Both the position numbers and the translations under genes were made by a program. Below are positions 54,601 through 56,865 of a DNA stretch of 64,000 nucleotides, one piece after another. The number at the start of each line of letters is the position of its first letter. Positions within the stretch are counted from its first letter, which is position 1. Source of the stretch: Margaritifera margaritifera. Its lineage: Eukaryota > Mollusca > Bivalvia > Unionida > Margaritiferidae. The notes under the pieces are model-generated. The model worked only from the letters and a program-made list of their open reading frames with translations, was not told where the DNA came from and ran no database searches. The stretch covers positions 3,316,501 through 3,380,500 of the forward strand of contig JAQPZY010001664.1 of the NCBI GenBank assembly GCA_029931535.1. The letters run 5' to 3'.

Positions 54601-56865
54601 TACGAAAAGAAAGAAAAAACAAACAGAATGAAATTAGAAAACAAAAACATGCTGAAAATAGTTAAGGTAAGAAAACATTAAGTCTTTAAGTCTATTCTTG
54701 CAGTCGAAAAAGGTGAGTTTTAAGAGCACTCTTGAATGAGATCACTGTGTCTTTGTGTCTAAGTTCAGTTGGCAATTCGTTCCACGTTGCTGGGCCCTGG
54801 TATGCAAAAGAACGTTGTCCATATGACTTCATTTTGGTATTGGGAATAATGAGAATACAGGTGTCGGAAGAGGAGCATAAGTATCTTGCTGGTGTGTACA
54901 CATGGGTGATGTGAGATAGGTATGTTGGACTGGTGCCAGTCAGTGAAACATAGCACAGAGAACAAATTTTGTGTTTGATTCTGGATCGAATGGGTAGCCA
55001 GTGTAGGATACAGAGCAGGGGAGAGGTGTGCTCTGTTCGTGGTACTCTAAGAATGATCCGAGCAGCTGTGTTTTGAACTTTTTGAAGTTTCTGGAGTAGA
55101 TACTGAGATGAACCAGATAGAATTGAGTTACAATAGTCCAGTCTTGAAAGTACTAAGGAACACACAAGTGTTTTAGTGGCATCAACTGAAAGATAATTGC
55201 GAATGGAGCTGATCCGTCTCAGCTCAAGGTATGCAGCCTTGCATATGTTCATGACATGTTGGTGCAATGAGAGTGTACTGTCTAGAGTAACACCTAGGTT
55301 TCGTACTGACTGTGTGAATTTAATATTGGTGTTGCTGATATTTATTGTTTGAGGTAAAGGATGTGAATGAGAAAGTCTTTGTGTGGTAATCAGAATGGCT
55401 TCAGTTTTATCATCATTCATCTGCAGCTTGTTACAAGTCATCCATGATTTCACATCGGAAATACACCTCTCTACACCTTGGATGGTAGCATCAACTTCAG
55501 TTGGGTGGCTAGATTTGTATATTTGGGTGTCATCAGCGTACAATTGGTGAGACACTGGGTGACGATCTATGACACTTGAGAGCGGTTGAGTGTATAGAAT
55601 GAAGAGAACAGGTCCAAGAACAGAACCCTGAGGAACACCAAAACATAAATCAACTGGGCTGGAAAATACGAATAAGTGTGACTGTTTTTAATTTATATTT
55701 AAAGTCTGTTGCAGTTAATTTCATTTACAATGGAGGATTGAAAGCATTCAATGAAACTATCAACAATAAAACACTCCAACAGATCTATACATATACAGTT
55801 TGAACAAAATCAGCCAATTCAGTGTTTTCTCCAGACTGTGCCTTTGCACCTTTTAGTACAGTAAAATTTGTAAGGGCACATGTTAACATCAGCAATGGAT
55901 CATAAAAGGTGCCAAAAATAACTGTATATCATTTGTTCAAGCTTATGCTCTGTATCTTTACTAGGCAAGTACACTTTATCATCAAGACCTTTGATTTGAT
56001 CAACTTGGGCCATGTGGCAGGCTTCTACATGATCATGATTACCTTGTGCTTTGATGGAGCATATCATAAAGAATTGAAGAATATCTGACTTTTTCACACT
56101 GAATAGCTAAGTCAGTGAAGATGATAATGATTCATGGTCTGATACAAATGTGAGTAATATGCATTTGGAGGCCTTTGGGAAACAAATTGAAACTAACACT
56201 TTGAAACTGATGATGGCAATTAGGGCATTGCCACAGCATCAGACACCAGTATGGATATGTTAGTTCGGCCAGTCAAGTGTAAAGAATGCACAAGAAAATG
56301 GAATAATCTGAGTCGTCAGAAAAAGGTTGACTTTAAAATTACCAACATGAAACATAAGATTTCTCTTTGATTTTATTTTTTTGTAAAAATGTGCAGCAAT
56401 TTAAAGGAAAACATCCATGATGTAGCTATCTGTAGGCACTGTGCTATTTGAACATAATATATGAAGAAAATTTATAAAATAATTAGTTTTAATGAGAAAT
56501 ACTACTAATGTGATTATTGCAGTAATTTAAAGGAATTAAATGTTCATAGTTTTGGTGATGTAATGAGCAAGTTATAATTTTATAAGTTCATAGTAAATTA
56601 TGAAATAAAGGGCATGGCTACCTGAAAGTGAGAATGGTCCCCTAAATTCAGCCCAATTAGCCACAAGGGCCATAAACAAACATCCAAAGACATTAATAAC
56701 TTGTTCTTTACTGTAGATGGAAAGTTTTTAAGATATACCACTGATGTAAATTGTTTCACTTTGTATTTGTGTTCTACCACAGGCACTCTGAAGCTTTGAT
56801 AAAGCGACTGGAACAGGCTGGACTGGGATACCATGTGGATGCTGACAAAACTACAGATAGACTGG
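3481..56865 (+). CDS. RNF213: RNF213 (mysterin) orthologue, partial, 12 exons
   Basis: Twelve plus-strand exons (3481-3667, 4636-4873, 7918-8064, 9380-9488, 17403-17568, 27428-27596, 38197-38345, 40311-40508, 44530-44652, 49560-49680, 53783-54024, 56783-56865) have AG acceptors and GT donors. Their phases fit at every junction, giving about 644 codons with no stop. The product resembles the middle of RNF213 from memory of the family: segments VVKSWRAGVGKSLY, DPSWAELHHFVWF, PHPYLFFN, YELTTDN, GETGCGKT, LFFDEANTTEAI, AACNPYKKHSEALI and AGLGYHV. RNF213 is a cytosolic giant AAA+ ATPase and ubiquitin ligase tied to lipid droplets, vascular biology and antimicrobial ubiquitylation in vertebrates. 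Here only the stretch leading into the first ATP-hydrolysing AAA module is present. Walker A and Walker B residues look intact, so this is a functional gene rather than a retrocopy. The start, later AAA modules and E3 part lie outside the window. Confidence 0.95.
3668..3709 (+). repeat. (GT)n microsatellite forming a 5' splice site
   Basis: A run of GT with one CATAT interruption begins exactly where exon a ends. Any GT could act as donor; only shifts of six bases keep the reading frame, each adding a Cys-Val pair. Confidence 0.9.
3710..4635 (+). other. RNF213 intron, no recognised element
   Basis: AT-rich intron sequence with a short AT run near 4273. No gene, repeat array or transposon end recognised. 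Confidence 0.7.
4636..4873 (+). CDS. RNF213: RNF213 exon b
   Basis: The acceptor is TTTTTCAG and the donor GAG/GTAATT. One base completes the split codon, then 79 codons read SSVRVVKSWRAGVGKSLYVK through RIFHLDIAHE, ending in phase 0. VVKSWRAGVGKSLY is a strongly conserved RNF213 segment resembling a nucleotide-binding loop; here it has G-x-G-K-S (GVGKS). It joins in frame to the exon at 7918. Confidence 0.95.
4955..6600 (+). repeat. Diverged ~145-bp and ~170-bp repeat arrays
   Basis: Recurring phrases such as GAATTTGACC, AGAAAGCATCCTGGCATGAAGG, and ATGCTGATCTGCCAT-like segments mark ~145-bp units. These interleave with a ~170-bp type (5440-5960) carrying GTCAAGGTCAC and a CAATTCATTCTACAACA-like stretch. 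The same ~145-bp family recurs at 10150, 13580 and 51000. Short open frames in it do not agree between copies, so they are not genes. Confidence 0.75.
6640..7330 (+). repeat. Diverged ~165-bp array
   Basis: Units repeat TTTATATTGATGAGACCTTG and GGATTTCAACCAAATTTGG-like phrases at about 6740, 6905, 7090 and 7225. A 30-bp direct duplication occurs at 6980-7038. The same unit type returns at 37500-37740. Confidence 0.75.
7400..7830 (+). repeat. Continuation of ~170-bp repeat family
   Basis: CAGTTAATTCTGCAACACAC and related phrases recur near 7467, 7610 and 7770 with TTGACCTTGGGATCAA-type blocks, as at 5440-5960. Ends about 90 bases before RNF213 exon c. Confidence 0.65.
7918..8064 (+). CDS. RNF213: RNF213 exon c
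   Basis: The acceptor is ATATTTCAG and the donor AAAG/GTAAAA. There are exactly 49 codons, phase 0 at both ends. It reads VQEGMDFFLFNLLILGCLTD, then KSGYVWKRSTRDLYLVE. This matches the RNF213 pattern in which a helical stretch is followed by a W-(K/R)-R-S-x-R-D-LY-(L/V)-E segment. Confidence 0.95.
8220..8985 (+). repeat. Diverged tandem array in intron
   Basis: Repeated blocks: GGCTTGCACTTAGGGTAAGG, AAGGTCAAGGTCACTGTGAC and GATTTTTGCACAGCAAC variants recur every ~120-150 bp. The stretch 8986-9379 that follows shows nothing recognisable. Confidence 0.72.
9380..9488 (+). CDS. RNF213: RNF213 exon d
   Basis: The acceptor is GTTAACAG. It has 36 codons plus one base: GGNTSYAHHIFDFLPFLTC, then RSPQESLDILTSRLKPR. 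The donor is AAGAG/GTGAAA. The leftover G joins AT of the next exon to give Asp. A 133-bp tandem duplication begins about 10 bases inside the following intron. Confidence 0.92.
9499..9764 (+). repeat. 133-bp tandem duplication
   Basis: Two adjacent copies (9499-9631 and 9632-9764) differ at only a handful of positions. Both contain CTCTTAAAGTGTCCTAA and GTACTGCAGTCTTGAAAATA. The first copy starts 10 bases after the exon d donor. Confidence 0.93.
9895..10105 (+). mobile_element. SINE-like tRNA-related element, degenerate
   Basis: ACTGTAGTTCAATGGGTCAAGC resembles a tRNA A-box region and AAAGGTTTGATATC a decayed B box. They are followed by a CCTTGGGAAAGGCATTTAGC block of the kind found in the bodies of marine-invertebrate SINEs. 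The family assignment is inference. Confidence 0.45.
10110..11058 (+). repeat. ~145-bp repeat array
   Basis: About six units with GACAAAAGGCATTCTAGCATG, TTTCAAATTTGTACAAATGA and ATCAAATATGGCTGCCATTA variants. Same family as at 4955 and 51000. Confidence 0.82.
11065..11453. mobile_element. 389-bp MITE with terminal inverted repeats
   Basis: It starts CAGTGTTCGTACAAAGTCTGG and ends with the reverse complement of CAGGGTTCATACA. TCTGGAAAA occurs repeatedly inside. GATTTG flanks both sides (11059-11064, 11454-11459). The CAGGGTTC-type end suggests a hAT-like non-autonomous element, although a 6-bp rather than 8-bp flank is visible. No transposase. Confidence 0.7.
11721..13185. mobile_element. TA-flanked DNA element, copy 1 (non-autonomous)
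   Basis: Its terminal inverted repeats are CACCACTCCCTTGATAACTC and the reverse complement of GAGAGTTATCGAGGGAGAGG, flanked by TA on both sides. The whole unit is the inverted, diverged copy of 24128-25618: shared blocks include TGCAATATGCCCTCTTGTAT and its reverse complement near 25146. A TA target and terminal repeats of this type suggest a Tc1/mariner-pogo (Tigger-like) group. No transposase frame survives. A poly-C run lies at 13058-13069. Confidence 0.85.
13560..14215 (+). repeat. ~145-bp repeat array with defined 3' edge
   Basis: About four units of the family seen at 10110. It closes with GCATATGCAATCAACAGCA and a GTGATCTCAG-type tail that also ends the array near 52550, suggesting a dispersed composite repeat with a fixed end. 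Confidence 0.7.
14216..16612 (+). other. RNF213 intron, little recognised
   Basis: AT-rich intron. A (CT)n tract lies at 14809-14843 within it. No gene or transposon end was recognised. Confidence 0.65.
14809..14843 (+). repeat. (CT)n microsatellite
   Basis: TTCTTTCTCTCTC-type imperfect CT tract of about 35 bases. Confidence 0.9.
16613..17275 (+). repeat. 15-bp minisatellite with 30-bp higher-order pattern
   Basis: Degenerate 15-bp units alternate between CTATCTATAACTAGT and CTATCAATAACTGGT, forming 30-bp pairs over about 660 bp (roughly 44 units). Variation is mostly single-base. It ends 127 bases before RNF213 exon e. Confidence 0.93.
17403..17568 (+). CDS. RNF213: RNF213 exon e
   Basis: The acceptor is CTGGTTGCAG. 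It reads DFKLEDPQFDLKEFLGPIF, then QRPYQYLSRLDQG and TPADCLKVLLK, with the final Lys codon split before GTAAGT, a consensus donor. QRPYQYL and the C-L-x-x-LL end followed by HCGVPNPSW (next exon) agree with RNF213. The preceding intron is 7.9 kb and ends just after a 15-bp minisatellite. Confidence 0.94.
17580..18450 (+). repeat. Diverged dispersed intronic repeats
   Basis: Phrases such as CCATCCATCATGCAATGTACA and TTCCAGAGTTATGCC recur at 38600-38950 and 19300-19450. They mark another low-complexity intronic repeat family. Open frames here are not conserved between copies. Confidence 0.5.
18462..19258 (+). mobile_element. L2-like LINE 3' end, 5'-truncated
   Basis: Reading plus, an interrupted frame gives KYLPMHARKLFYSAYCCTVWG, a stop, then an intact stretch at 18634-18972 with FKSLNWLPFDKRISYHRC, SLRSASN and WNQLPLELKQA. 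This is the typical C-terminal region downstream of reverse transcriptase in CR1/L2-type LINEs. The 3' untranslated part (GCCTCTGAGGGCCTCATG) ends in an A-rich TAAA tail at ~19258. A relic, no catalytic core. Confidence 0.85.
19259..20923 (+). other. RNF213 intron with minor repeats
   Basis: 19259-19470 is more of the 17580-type repeat. 19475-19760 resembles the head of the ~145-bp repeat family (GTGAGCTTATGGCATGATTC). A C10-12 run is at 20430-20441. Otherwise nothing recognised. Confidence 0.55.
20924..21165 (+). mobile_element. tRNA-derived SINE
   Basis: The head has an A-box-like GGTGGTCGAGTTGTCTAAGG and a B-box-like GGTTTGAGTCTC at pol III promoter spacing (~55 bases apart). It is followed by an unrelated body ending TGGCATTAAACCCC and an A-rich tail. 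It is not a functional tRNA because no acceptor stem closes it. Confidence 0.82.
21940..23471. mobile_element. 1.5-kb element nested in D, 4-bp duplication
   Basis: The ends GCATACTTGCCATA and the reverse complement of GCATACATGCCATA are flanked by CATT (21936-21939 and 23472-23475). Element C keeps the uninterrupted sequence at ~42626-42655, giving a natural empty site. AGTGTGTTTTGAGG-like subterminal blocks occur near both ends and in a one-ended fragment at 40112-40213. No coding region recognised. Confidence 0.72.
24128..25618. mobile_element. TA-flanked DNA element, copy 2 (1,491 bp)
   Basis: The terminal inverted repeats CACCGCTCCCTCGATAACTC and the reverse complement of GAGTTATCGAGGGAGCGGTG are nearly perfect, with TA on both sides (24126-24127, 25619-25620). 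Subterminal GCGAGTT/ATAAGCG motifs are repeated. It is the inverted counterpart of 11721-13185 and better preserved. The short minus frame at 24294-24536 has no recognisable transposase motif. Confidence 0.92.
25981..27427 (+). other. RNF213 intron, little recognised
   Basis: Intron sequence with a G13-16 run near 26404-26420 and a T/C-rich CTATCT stretch at ~26090. 27090-27250 has a GTGGAGG/CCTCCA-rich imperfect inverted pattern that may be a small MITE. No gene found. Confidence 0.5.
27428..27596 (+). CDS. RNF213: RNF213 exon f
   Basis: The acceptor is TTACCAG. One base completes Lys, then 56 codons: HCGVPNPSWAELHHFVWFFN, followed by TQLIDFEKSSFC and GFSKFVLRFLIQMSK. The donor is AAAG/GTATGA, phase 0. 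The Cys-Gly-Val-x-x-Pro-Ser-Trp-x-Glu-Leu block is among the clearest RNF213 signatures in the window. It is preceded by a 9.9 kb intron and followed by a 10.6 kb intron holding a complete retrotransposon. Confidence 0.95.
27992..28376 (+). mobile_element. LTR-like segment (385 bp)
   Basis: It begins TGTTATGCAGGG and ends CAGACATAACA, so TGTTATG and CATAACA form perfect short terminal inverted repeats with TG...CA ends. A CCAATCAGAG box lies near 28048. A primer-binding-site-like TGGCGACTCTGCC starts 6 bases after the end. No second LTR or coding region was found, so it is a 5' fragment or degenerate copy. Confidence 0.6.
28382..28700 (+). repeat. Tandem repeat of primer-binding-site-like leader
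   Basis: TGGCGACTCTGCC at 28382 is followed by variants TGGTGAATCCACC (28443), TGGCGATTCGGCC (28501), TGGCGATTCCGCC (28570) and TGGCGATTCCTCC (28638). The last three units are ~68 bp long and also share CTCATAGATA and CCTTGACAATTCTGTCATTT. Directly downstream of the LTR-like segment. Confidence 0.8.
28701..29644 (+). other. RNF213 intron, nothing recognised
   Basis: AT-rich sequence between the LTR-like fragment and the complete retrotransposon. Short frames near 29316-29642 have no family resemblance. Confidence 0.6.
29645..30394 (+). repeat. 5' LTR, 750 bp
   Basis: TG...CA boundaries. Carries the element's promoter by analogy. Same length as the 3' LTR with one mismatch seen on reading through, indicating recent insertion. 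Confidence 0.95.
30400..30417 (+). promoter_or_regulatory. Primer-binding site, tRNA-Pro type
   Basis: TGGGGGCTTGTC, five bases after the 5' LTR, resembles the tRNA-Pro primer site TGGGGGCTCGTCC used by murine leukaemia-type retroviruses and some Ty3-type elements. The match is read by eye. Confidence 0.7.
30560..34471 (+). CDS. Gag-Pol polyprotein, integrase before reverse transcriptase
   Basis: Single 1,303-residue frame from ATG. Residues 1-60 hold only the last part of a Gag (YLDEQNVETLENAARMADDY, SCAN-like). A zinc knuckle follows: C113-x2-C116-x4-H121-x4-C126. Protease has DTGA at 201-204. Integrase has the H2C2 finger (from ~459), catalytic D523, D582 and E618 (DD35E) and a C-terminal GPY-type module. 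Reverse transcriptase has MPFGMKNSPATFQ and YIDD (D1039-D1040). RNase H begins near D1186 and ends in ADALSRA. All enzyme motifs are intact. The capsid core is missing or extremely short, so this copy may depend on Gag supplied by others. Confidence 0.96.
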   Translation: MASNVQNFISKPIQEGIECMRKLIEEFKRCIHDDVKTYLDEQNVETLENAARMADDYSLTHKISFGNKSSSQQFSGKKPFQSHSSTSKFHNSTTVRNQTSDKTDQKSLSLPTCTYCKTKGHVISDCFKLKNKQQSKDRAFPNALISTRSRSRSCIESNTFVGSNKPQSDSILEAYEPFMSEGSISLIGDSAKPIPIKILRDTGASRSLLLSGTLPLSEESSSSESVLVQGVECGFVNVPLHCVNLASDLVSGPVTVGAVTSLPIEGVHLLLGNDLAGDKVVVNPLVTDKPCLDQKVDPVETEIPDLYPACAVTRAMAKRALESDVDQDIIPLADTSIGQSFDEVTFSSGIDQSNGIDHSDPLLATHSLCSNQDDKRQSLVVEQEQDPKISCLFQRAISETEATQVPVCYFVKNGVLMRKWRPPDVPAGDEWSVSYQIVVPKSYRQEILNLADETPLAGHLGVHKTYHKILNHFYWPKLKSDVSKYCRSCHTCQMVGKPNQKIPKAHLQPIPAFDEPFSRIMVDCVGPLPKTKSGNQYLLTIMCASTRFPEAIPLRNIKTKTIVKALVKFFTLVGLPKSVQSDQGSNFMSGIFQQVMHELGIQQFKSSAYHPESQGALERFHQTLKNMIRSYCFDTEKDWDEGVHLLLFAVRESVQESLGFSPFELVFGHTVRGPLKLLKEKLLSNEDSKINLFDYVSDFKYKLSKACEVARTNLHTTQSKMKLRYDRNSQERSFKPGDKVLALFPIPQNPLQAKFYGPYTVAKKVNDLNYIINTPGRRKQKQLCHINMLKEYFDRDSSANYSVNLVVPVPHSEDINDGIQSDYSDSGITNLRNSEILNNLDQKLSHLQQQERNELKQLLHDYEHLFPDVPTRTSKIYHDVDIVDSAPVKQHPYRMNPLKQNYLKKEIQYLLENDFIEPSKSNWSSPCILVPKPDNTFRMCTDYRKVNSVTKTDSFPIPRMDDCIDKIGNAEYVTKFDLLKGFWQIPLTERAKEISAFVTPDGLYQYKVMPFGMKNSPATFQRLMNIITFGLDNCDAYIDDVIIYNNTWEDHLETIRKFFDRLSDANLTINLSKSEFCHACVTFLGHIVGQGQVKPIQAKVKAISEFQVPICKKQLMRFLGMAGYYRKFCSNFSKIAEPLTSLLSKKTKFHWSDKCQESFDKLKAMLKNAPVLSAPNFSQSFKLSVDASDVGVGGVLIQEDKSGVDHPVCYFSKKLNKHQKNYSTIEKECLALILALQHFEVYVTSALSPIIVYSDHNPLTFINKMKDKNRRLLRWSLILQEYNIDIKHIRGKDNVIADALSRA
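34610..35359 (+). repeat. 3' LTR, 750 bp
   Basis: Preceded by the polypurine tract at 34601-34609, followed by the ACAT duplication. The 138 bases between the stop codon and the LTR hold no other frame. Confidence 0.95.
35862..36008 (+). other. Exon-like open segment of unknown origin
   Basis: A clean frame reads YNVYDANASDYLDGYFQKFL, then VVDLSKPQFDEHHVLLWMSD, ending at CTT before a strong GTGAGT donor. RNF213 exons f and g join directly here, so it is not part of the normal transcript. It could be a displaced exon, an alternative exon or a processed fragment of another gene. No good acceptor is visible upstream; the first AG is at ~35894. Confidence 0.4.
36100..36870 (+). repeat. Diverged ~165-bp tandem array
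   Basis: AAGGGCAAAGTTC, GGCCATAATGCCATTA-type, AAATGGTGAAAATTGAACTTG and AATCCATGAAGTCCTTCA blocks recur at ~36180, 36310, 36530 and 36710. Confidence 0.8.
36871..38196 (+). other. RNF213 intron with copy of ~165-bp repeat
   Basis: 37500-37740 repeats the unit type of 6640-7330 (TTTTATATTGATGAAACCTTG). The remainder shows no gene or element end. Confidence 0.55.
38197..38345 (+). CDS. RNF213: RNF213 exon g, acidic linker
   Basis: The acceptor is TTTTAAAAAG, with a rather weak polypyrimidine tract. It reads DFSTRSLLMSEESP, an acidic Glu/Asp-rich stretch (DGEEEVNDEEGEEG), then QYQMRRTWES, ending AG before GTGGGT. The next exon supplies C to make Ser and continues PHPYLFFN. The DF-(S/A/T)-T-x-SL start and the R-x-WES-x-PHPY end are conserved in the family. 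The acidic insert is probably a flexible linker. Confidence 0.92.
38560..39240 (+). repeat. Dispersed intronic repeat family
   Basis: Shares TTTTCCAGAGTTATGCC-type phrases with 17580-18450. Includes a C-run at 38900-38922. No coding region. Confidence 0.5.
39395..39595 (+). pseudogene. Decayed BED zinc-finger fragment, hAT/ZBED-like
   Basis: Reading plus gives FVKRSSKGEYFTICTYCKNH, INSSHSGALDVC, a stop, HSNNIKTMHDF. C-x2-C with a later H-x(7)-H is the layout of BED fingers at the N-terminus of hAT-related transposases and host ZBED-like proteins. The in-frame stop and lack of continuation show a relic. Confidence 0.5.
40112..40213 (-). mobile_element. One-ended fragment related to nested element 21940-23471
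   Basis: The reverse strand reads GCATACCTGCCAAC, then GAGACTCCAAAAGTGTGTTC, matching the left end of the element at 21940. Only one terminus is present. Confidence 0.45.
40311..40508 (+). CDS. RNF213: RNF213 exon h
   Basis: The acceptor is TTCTTAACAG and the donor CCAAG/GTTTGT. It reads PHPYLFFNPDGHTITFLGFN, then IDRRTGNLIDQQTKQVL and VPIQEDFDCLPR, with the last Arg codon split. It corresponds to the RNF213 segment immediately before the Walker A-containing module (family form HPY-x-FFN-x-D-x-x-T-x-TF-x-GF). Confidence 0.95.
40890..41890 (+). repeat. Diverged ~170-bp tandem array
   Basis: GTTTCCAAGTTATAACCC, GGATGGGGATATCAACAG and GTCTCCTTGTGTCCTTCAAA-like phrases recur at ~170-bp spacing. 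A single unit of the family also appears at 61545-61640. Confidence 0.7.
42041..44008. mobile_element. Inverted-repeat DNA element C
   Basis: The ends ACCATATATACTCGATTATA and the reverse complement of CTGTATATACTCACTTATAA match those of element D. The interior aligns with D in two blocks, the second in inverted order. It contains two tandem copies of a ~120-bp segment (CAGTGCCAAGTAGAG) split by the TTAA-flanked insertion at 43094. No transposase. Confidence 0.75.
43094..43710. mobile_element. TTAA-flanked MITE, piggyBac-type
   Basis: TTAA at 43094-43097 and 43707-43710 flanks CTCATTAACCCCT and its inverted copy AGGGGTTAATGAG. Element D has the continuous sequence at the corresponding place, confirming an insertion of ~613 bp. 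TTAA duplication is characteristic of piggyBac elements. An A-run lies at 43491-43507. Short minus frames inside reflect T-runs, not genes. Confidence 0.82.
44530..44652 (+). CDS. RNF213: RNF213 exon i
   Basis: The acceptor is TTGTTTCAG and the donor TTCAG/GTAAGA. It reads RDKKIERLCLVMGNEMPCD, then DDTYELTTDNVKKILAIYMRF with the last Arg codon split. The K-x-ERLCL and YELTTDN blocks lead directly into the AAA+ core and are diagnostic of RNF213. Confidence 0.96.
44728..44880 (+). repeat. Compound (AT)n/(AC)n/(TTTA)n microsatellite
   Basis: Alternating TATATA and ACACAC blocks, ending in TTTATTTATTTATT. Confidence 0.95.
45078..45590 (-). pseudogene. hAT-like transposase N-terminal fragment
   Basis: Minus frame 45341-45078 reads AETLFANFVAEHNLPFTVAD, then KIMFPDSEITQMFTYKWTKTTH and GPHWDKKVEDMC, ending NEKFAILI. 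This resembles the stretch after the BED finger in hAT-derived ZBED-like proteins. Upstream on the minus strand another frame reads FKGHKHAFCPSYKADFNIDYGGK, a broken BED finger. Frame changes and stops mark it as dead. Confidence 0.65.
45591..46155 (+). other. RNF213 intron, nothing recognised
   Basis: No gene, array or element end recognised. A GGAGGATAACCCTCC imperfect palindrome sits at ~46000. Confidence 0.5.
46156..46895 (+). mobile_element. Miniature Penelope-like element with inverted arms
   Basis: Left arm 46156-46336 and right arm 46755-46894 are inverted copies: CAGTCATACATACAATTATA pairs with the reverse of ATATAATTGAATGTATGACTG, and ATACAAAGTATCTAACTGATG with its counterpart near 46785. 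Between them, plus strand, lies a GIY-YIG nuclease remnant. The reverse transcriptase is absent, so this is an internally deleted relic. Confidence 0.72.
46440..46751 (+). pseudogene. GIY-YIG endonuclease remnant of Penelope-like element
   Basis: Frames read CCQCTNITESTYFSSSNTKE, then after a shift IIYLITCKKCNLKYVGQTL and VSKRMNNHHFHIKN. The IYLITCKKC...YVGQT pattern is the GIY-YIG domain with upstream Cys pair typical of Penelope-like elements. The domain is cut before its C-terminal half and carries a frameshift. Confidence 0.75.
46896..46995 (+). repeat. (GT)n/(AT)n microsatellite
   Basis: A TGTGTG run passes into about 75 bases of AT repeats. Confidence 0.95.
47538..48240 (-). pseudogene. 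Penelope-like connector and GIY-YIG nuclease
   Basis: The minus strand reads WIPIILTYHPDNPKVGGII, then HWPIVESCDTLKLILPNKP, LVAYCRPKNLKDILVRVKL and GSCGD, a stop, RYKTCQHM. The intact frame 47897-47538 follows with VIYLITCMICGLQFVGETE, KRINLHRSDW and a C-terminal KTRKEKESYWI. The TYHP, RPKNL-x-D-(I/L)LVR and IYLITC blocks are family hallmarks. One stop lies between the connector and the nuclease. Confidence 0.85.
48534..48680 (-). pseudogene. Penelope-like reverse transcriptase fragment
   Basis: The minus strand reads TTSKSMETQLVQKMAPLYAN, then IVMVRLEGQLLA and WVCFIDDI. The MAP-x-YAN block and the IDDI catalytic motif are standard in Penelope-type reverse transcriptases. Frameshifts separate it from the downstream part. 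Confidence 0.78.
49187..49256 (+). repeat. (AT)n microsatellite
   Basis: About 35 AT units immediately beyond the right arm of the Penelope-like element. Confidence 0.97.
49560..49680 (+). CDS. RNF213: RNF213 exon j, Walker A of AAA+ module
   Basis: The acceptor is TTGAACTAG and the donor ATGAAG/GTGATT, phase 0 at the end. It reads RCDIPVIIMGETGCGKTRLV, then KFLCALQTTPG. GETGCGKT is a complete Walker A P-loop; its Lys-Thr bind ATP phosphates and Mg2+. Flanking IPVIIMGETGCGKTRL-x-KFL is nearly invariant in RNF213. From memory of the cryo-EM naming this would be AAA3, the first of two catalytically active modules. Confidence 0.97.
50050..51000 (+). repeat. Diverged tandem array
   Basis: AATATGGCCACCATGG, GTCCTAAATGAAAATGGTGCC-like and GGTTTTCACTAAAAG phrases recur every ~115-165 bp at ~50270, 50510, 50660, 50810 and 50925. 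Confidence 0.78.
51001..51636 (+). repeat. ~145-bp repeat array
   Basis: The same unit as at 10110 (GACAGAAAGCATTCTGGCATG, TTTGTACAAATGATGCTGA). It is interrupted at its end by the LINE tail at 51637-52395 and resumes at ~52400-52550 with the terminal GTGAGTGATCTTAGGCTCA. Confidence 0.8.
51637..52395 (-). mobile_element. L2-like LINE 3' end, 5'-truncated
   Basis: The minus frame 52405-51962 reads LQKRACKLILDNAENIPNAM, ERIFLRKARLMHKVSNNMAP, FKYSGSLIWNRIPKEIRE. This is the post-reverse-transcriptase C-terminus typical of CR1/L2-type LINEs. The 3' untranslated part ends in a TTA repeat (51641-51671 on plus as AAT), with a second AAT run at 51777-51803. It inserted inside a ~145-bp repeat array. 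Confidence 0.87.
52556..53782 (+). other. RNF213 intron, nothing recognised
   Basis: AT-rich, no element ends or frames with family resemblance seen. Confidence 0.6.
53783..54024 (+). CDS. RNF213: RNF213 exon k, Walker B and sensor segment
   Basis: The acceptor is TCTAAACAG and the donor AAAAA/GTGAGT. It begins VHGGTTNADIKRKVEEARKI, then YTVLFFDEANTTEAIGMIKE, and ends VAACNPYKK. FFDEAN is the Walker B/catalytic Glu, 65 residues after the Walker A Lys. The Asn of AACNPY occupies the sensor-1 position. All catalytic residues needed for ATP hydrolysis in this module are visible. A retroelement-free exon this well conserved argues for an active gene. Confidence 0.97.
54488..55667 (-). mobile_element. 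L2-like LINE, C-terminal half of reverse transcriptase
   Basis: The minus strand carries one undisturbed frame from ~55667 to 54692: FGVPQGSVLGPVLFILYT, YADD within LYADDTQIY, LVLSRLDYCNSILSG, LQKVQNTAARIIL, LHWLPIRSRIKHKICSL and WNELPTELRH. YADD is the catalytic Asp pair. The frame starts in reverse-transcriptase motif B, so the copy is 5'-truncated. The 3' end has GGCGCTATACAAAGTCC and a TTA repeat, as in L2 elements. The lack of stops suggests a recent insertion. Confidence 0.93.
55668..56782 (+). other. RNF213 intron, nothing recognised
   Basis: No array or element boundary identified. The short minus frame at 55900-56097 has no recognisable motif. Confidence 0.55.
56783..56865 (+). CDS. 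RNF213: RNF213 exon l, last recognised exon
   Basis: The acceptor is CTACCACAG and the donor CTGG/GTAATT. It completes Lys, then HSEALIKRLEQAGLGYHVDA, DKTTDRLG (split Gly). It continues the AAA+ lid region; the vertebrate protein goes on with an S-I-P-L-R-Q-L-V-Y-R-type block. I found no exon with that block up to 64000, so the following intron exceeds 7 kb or leaves the window. Confidence 0.95.
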
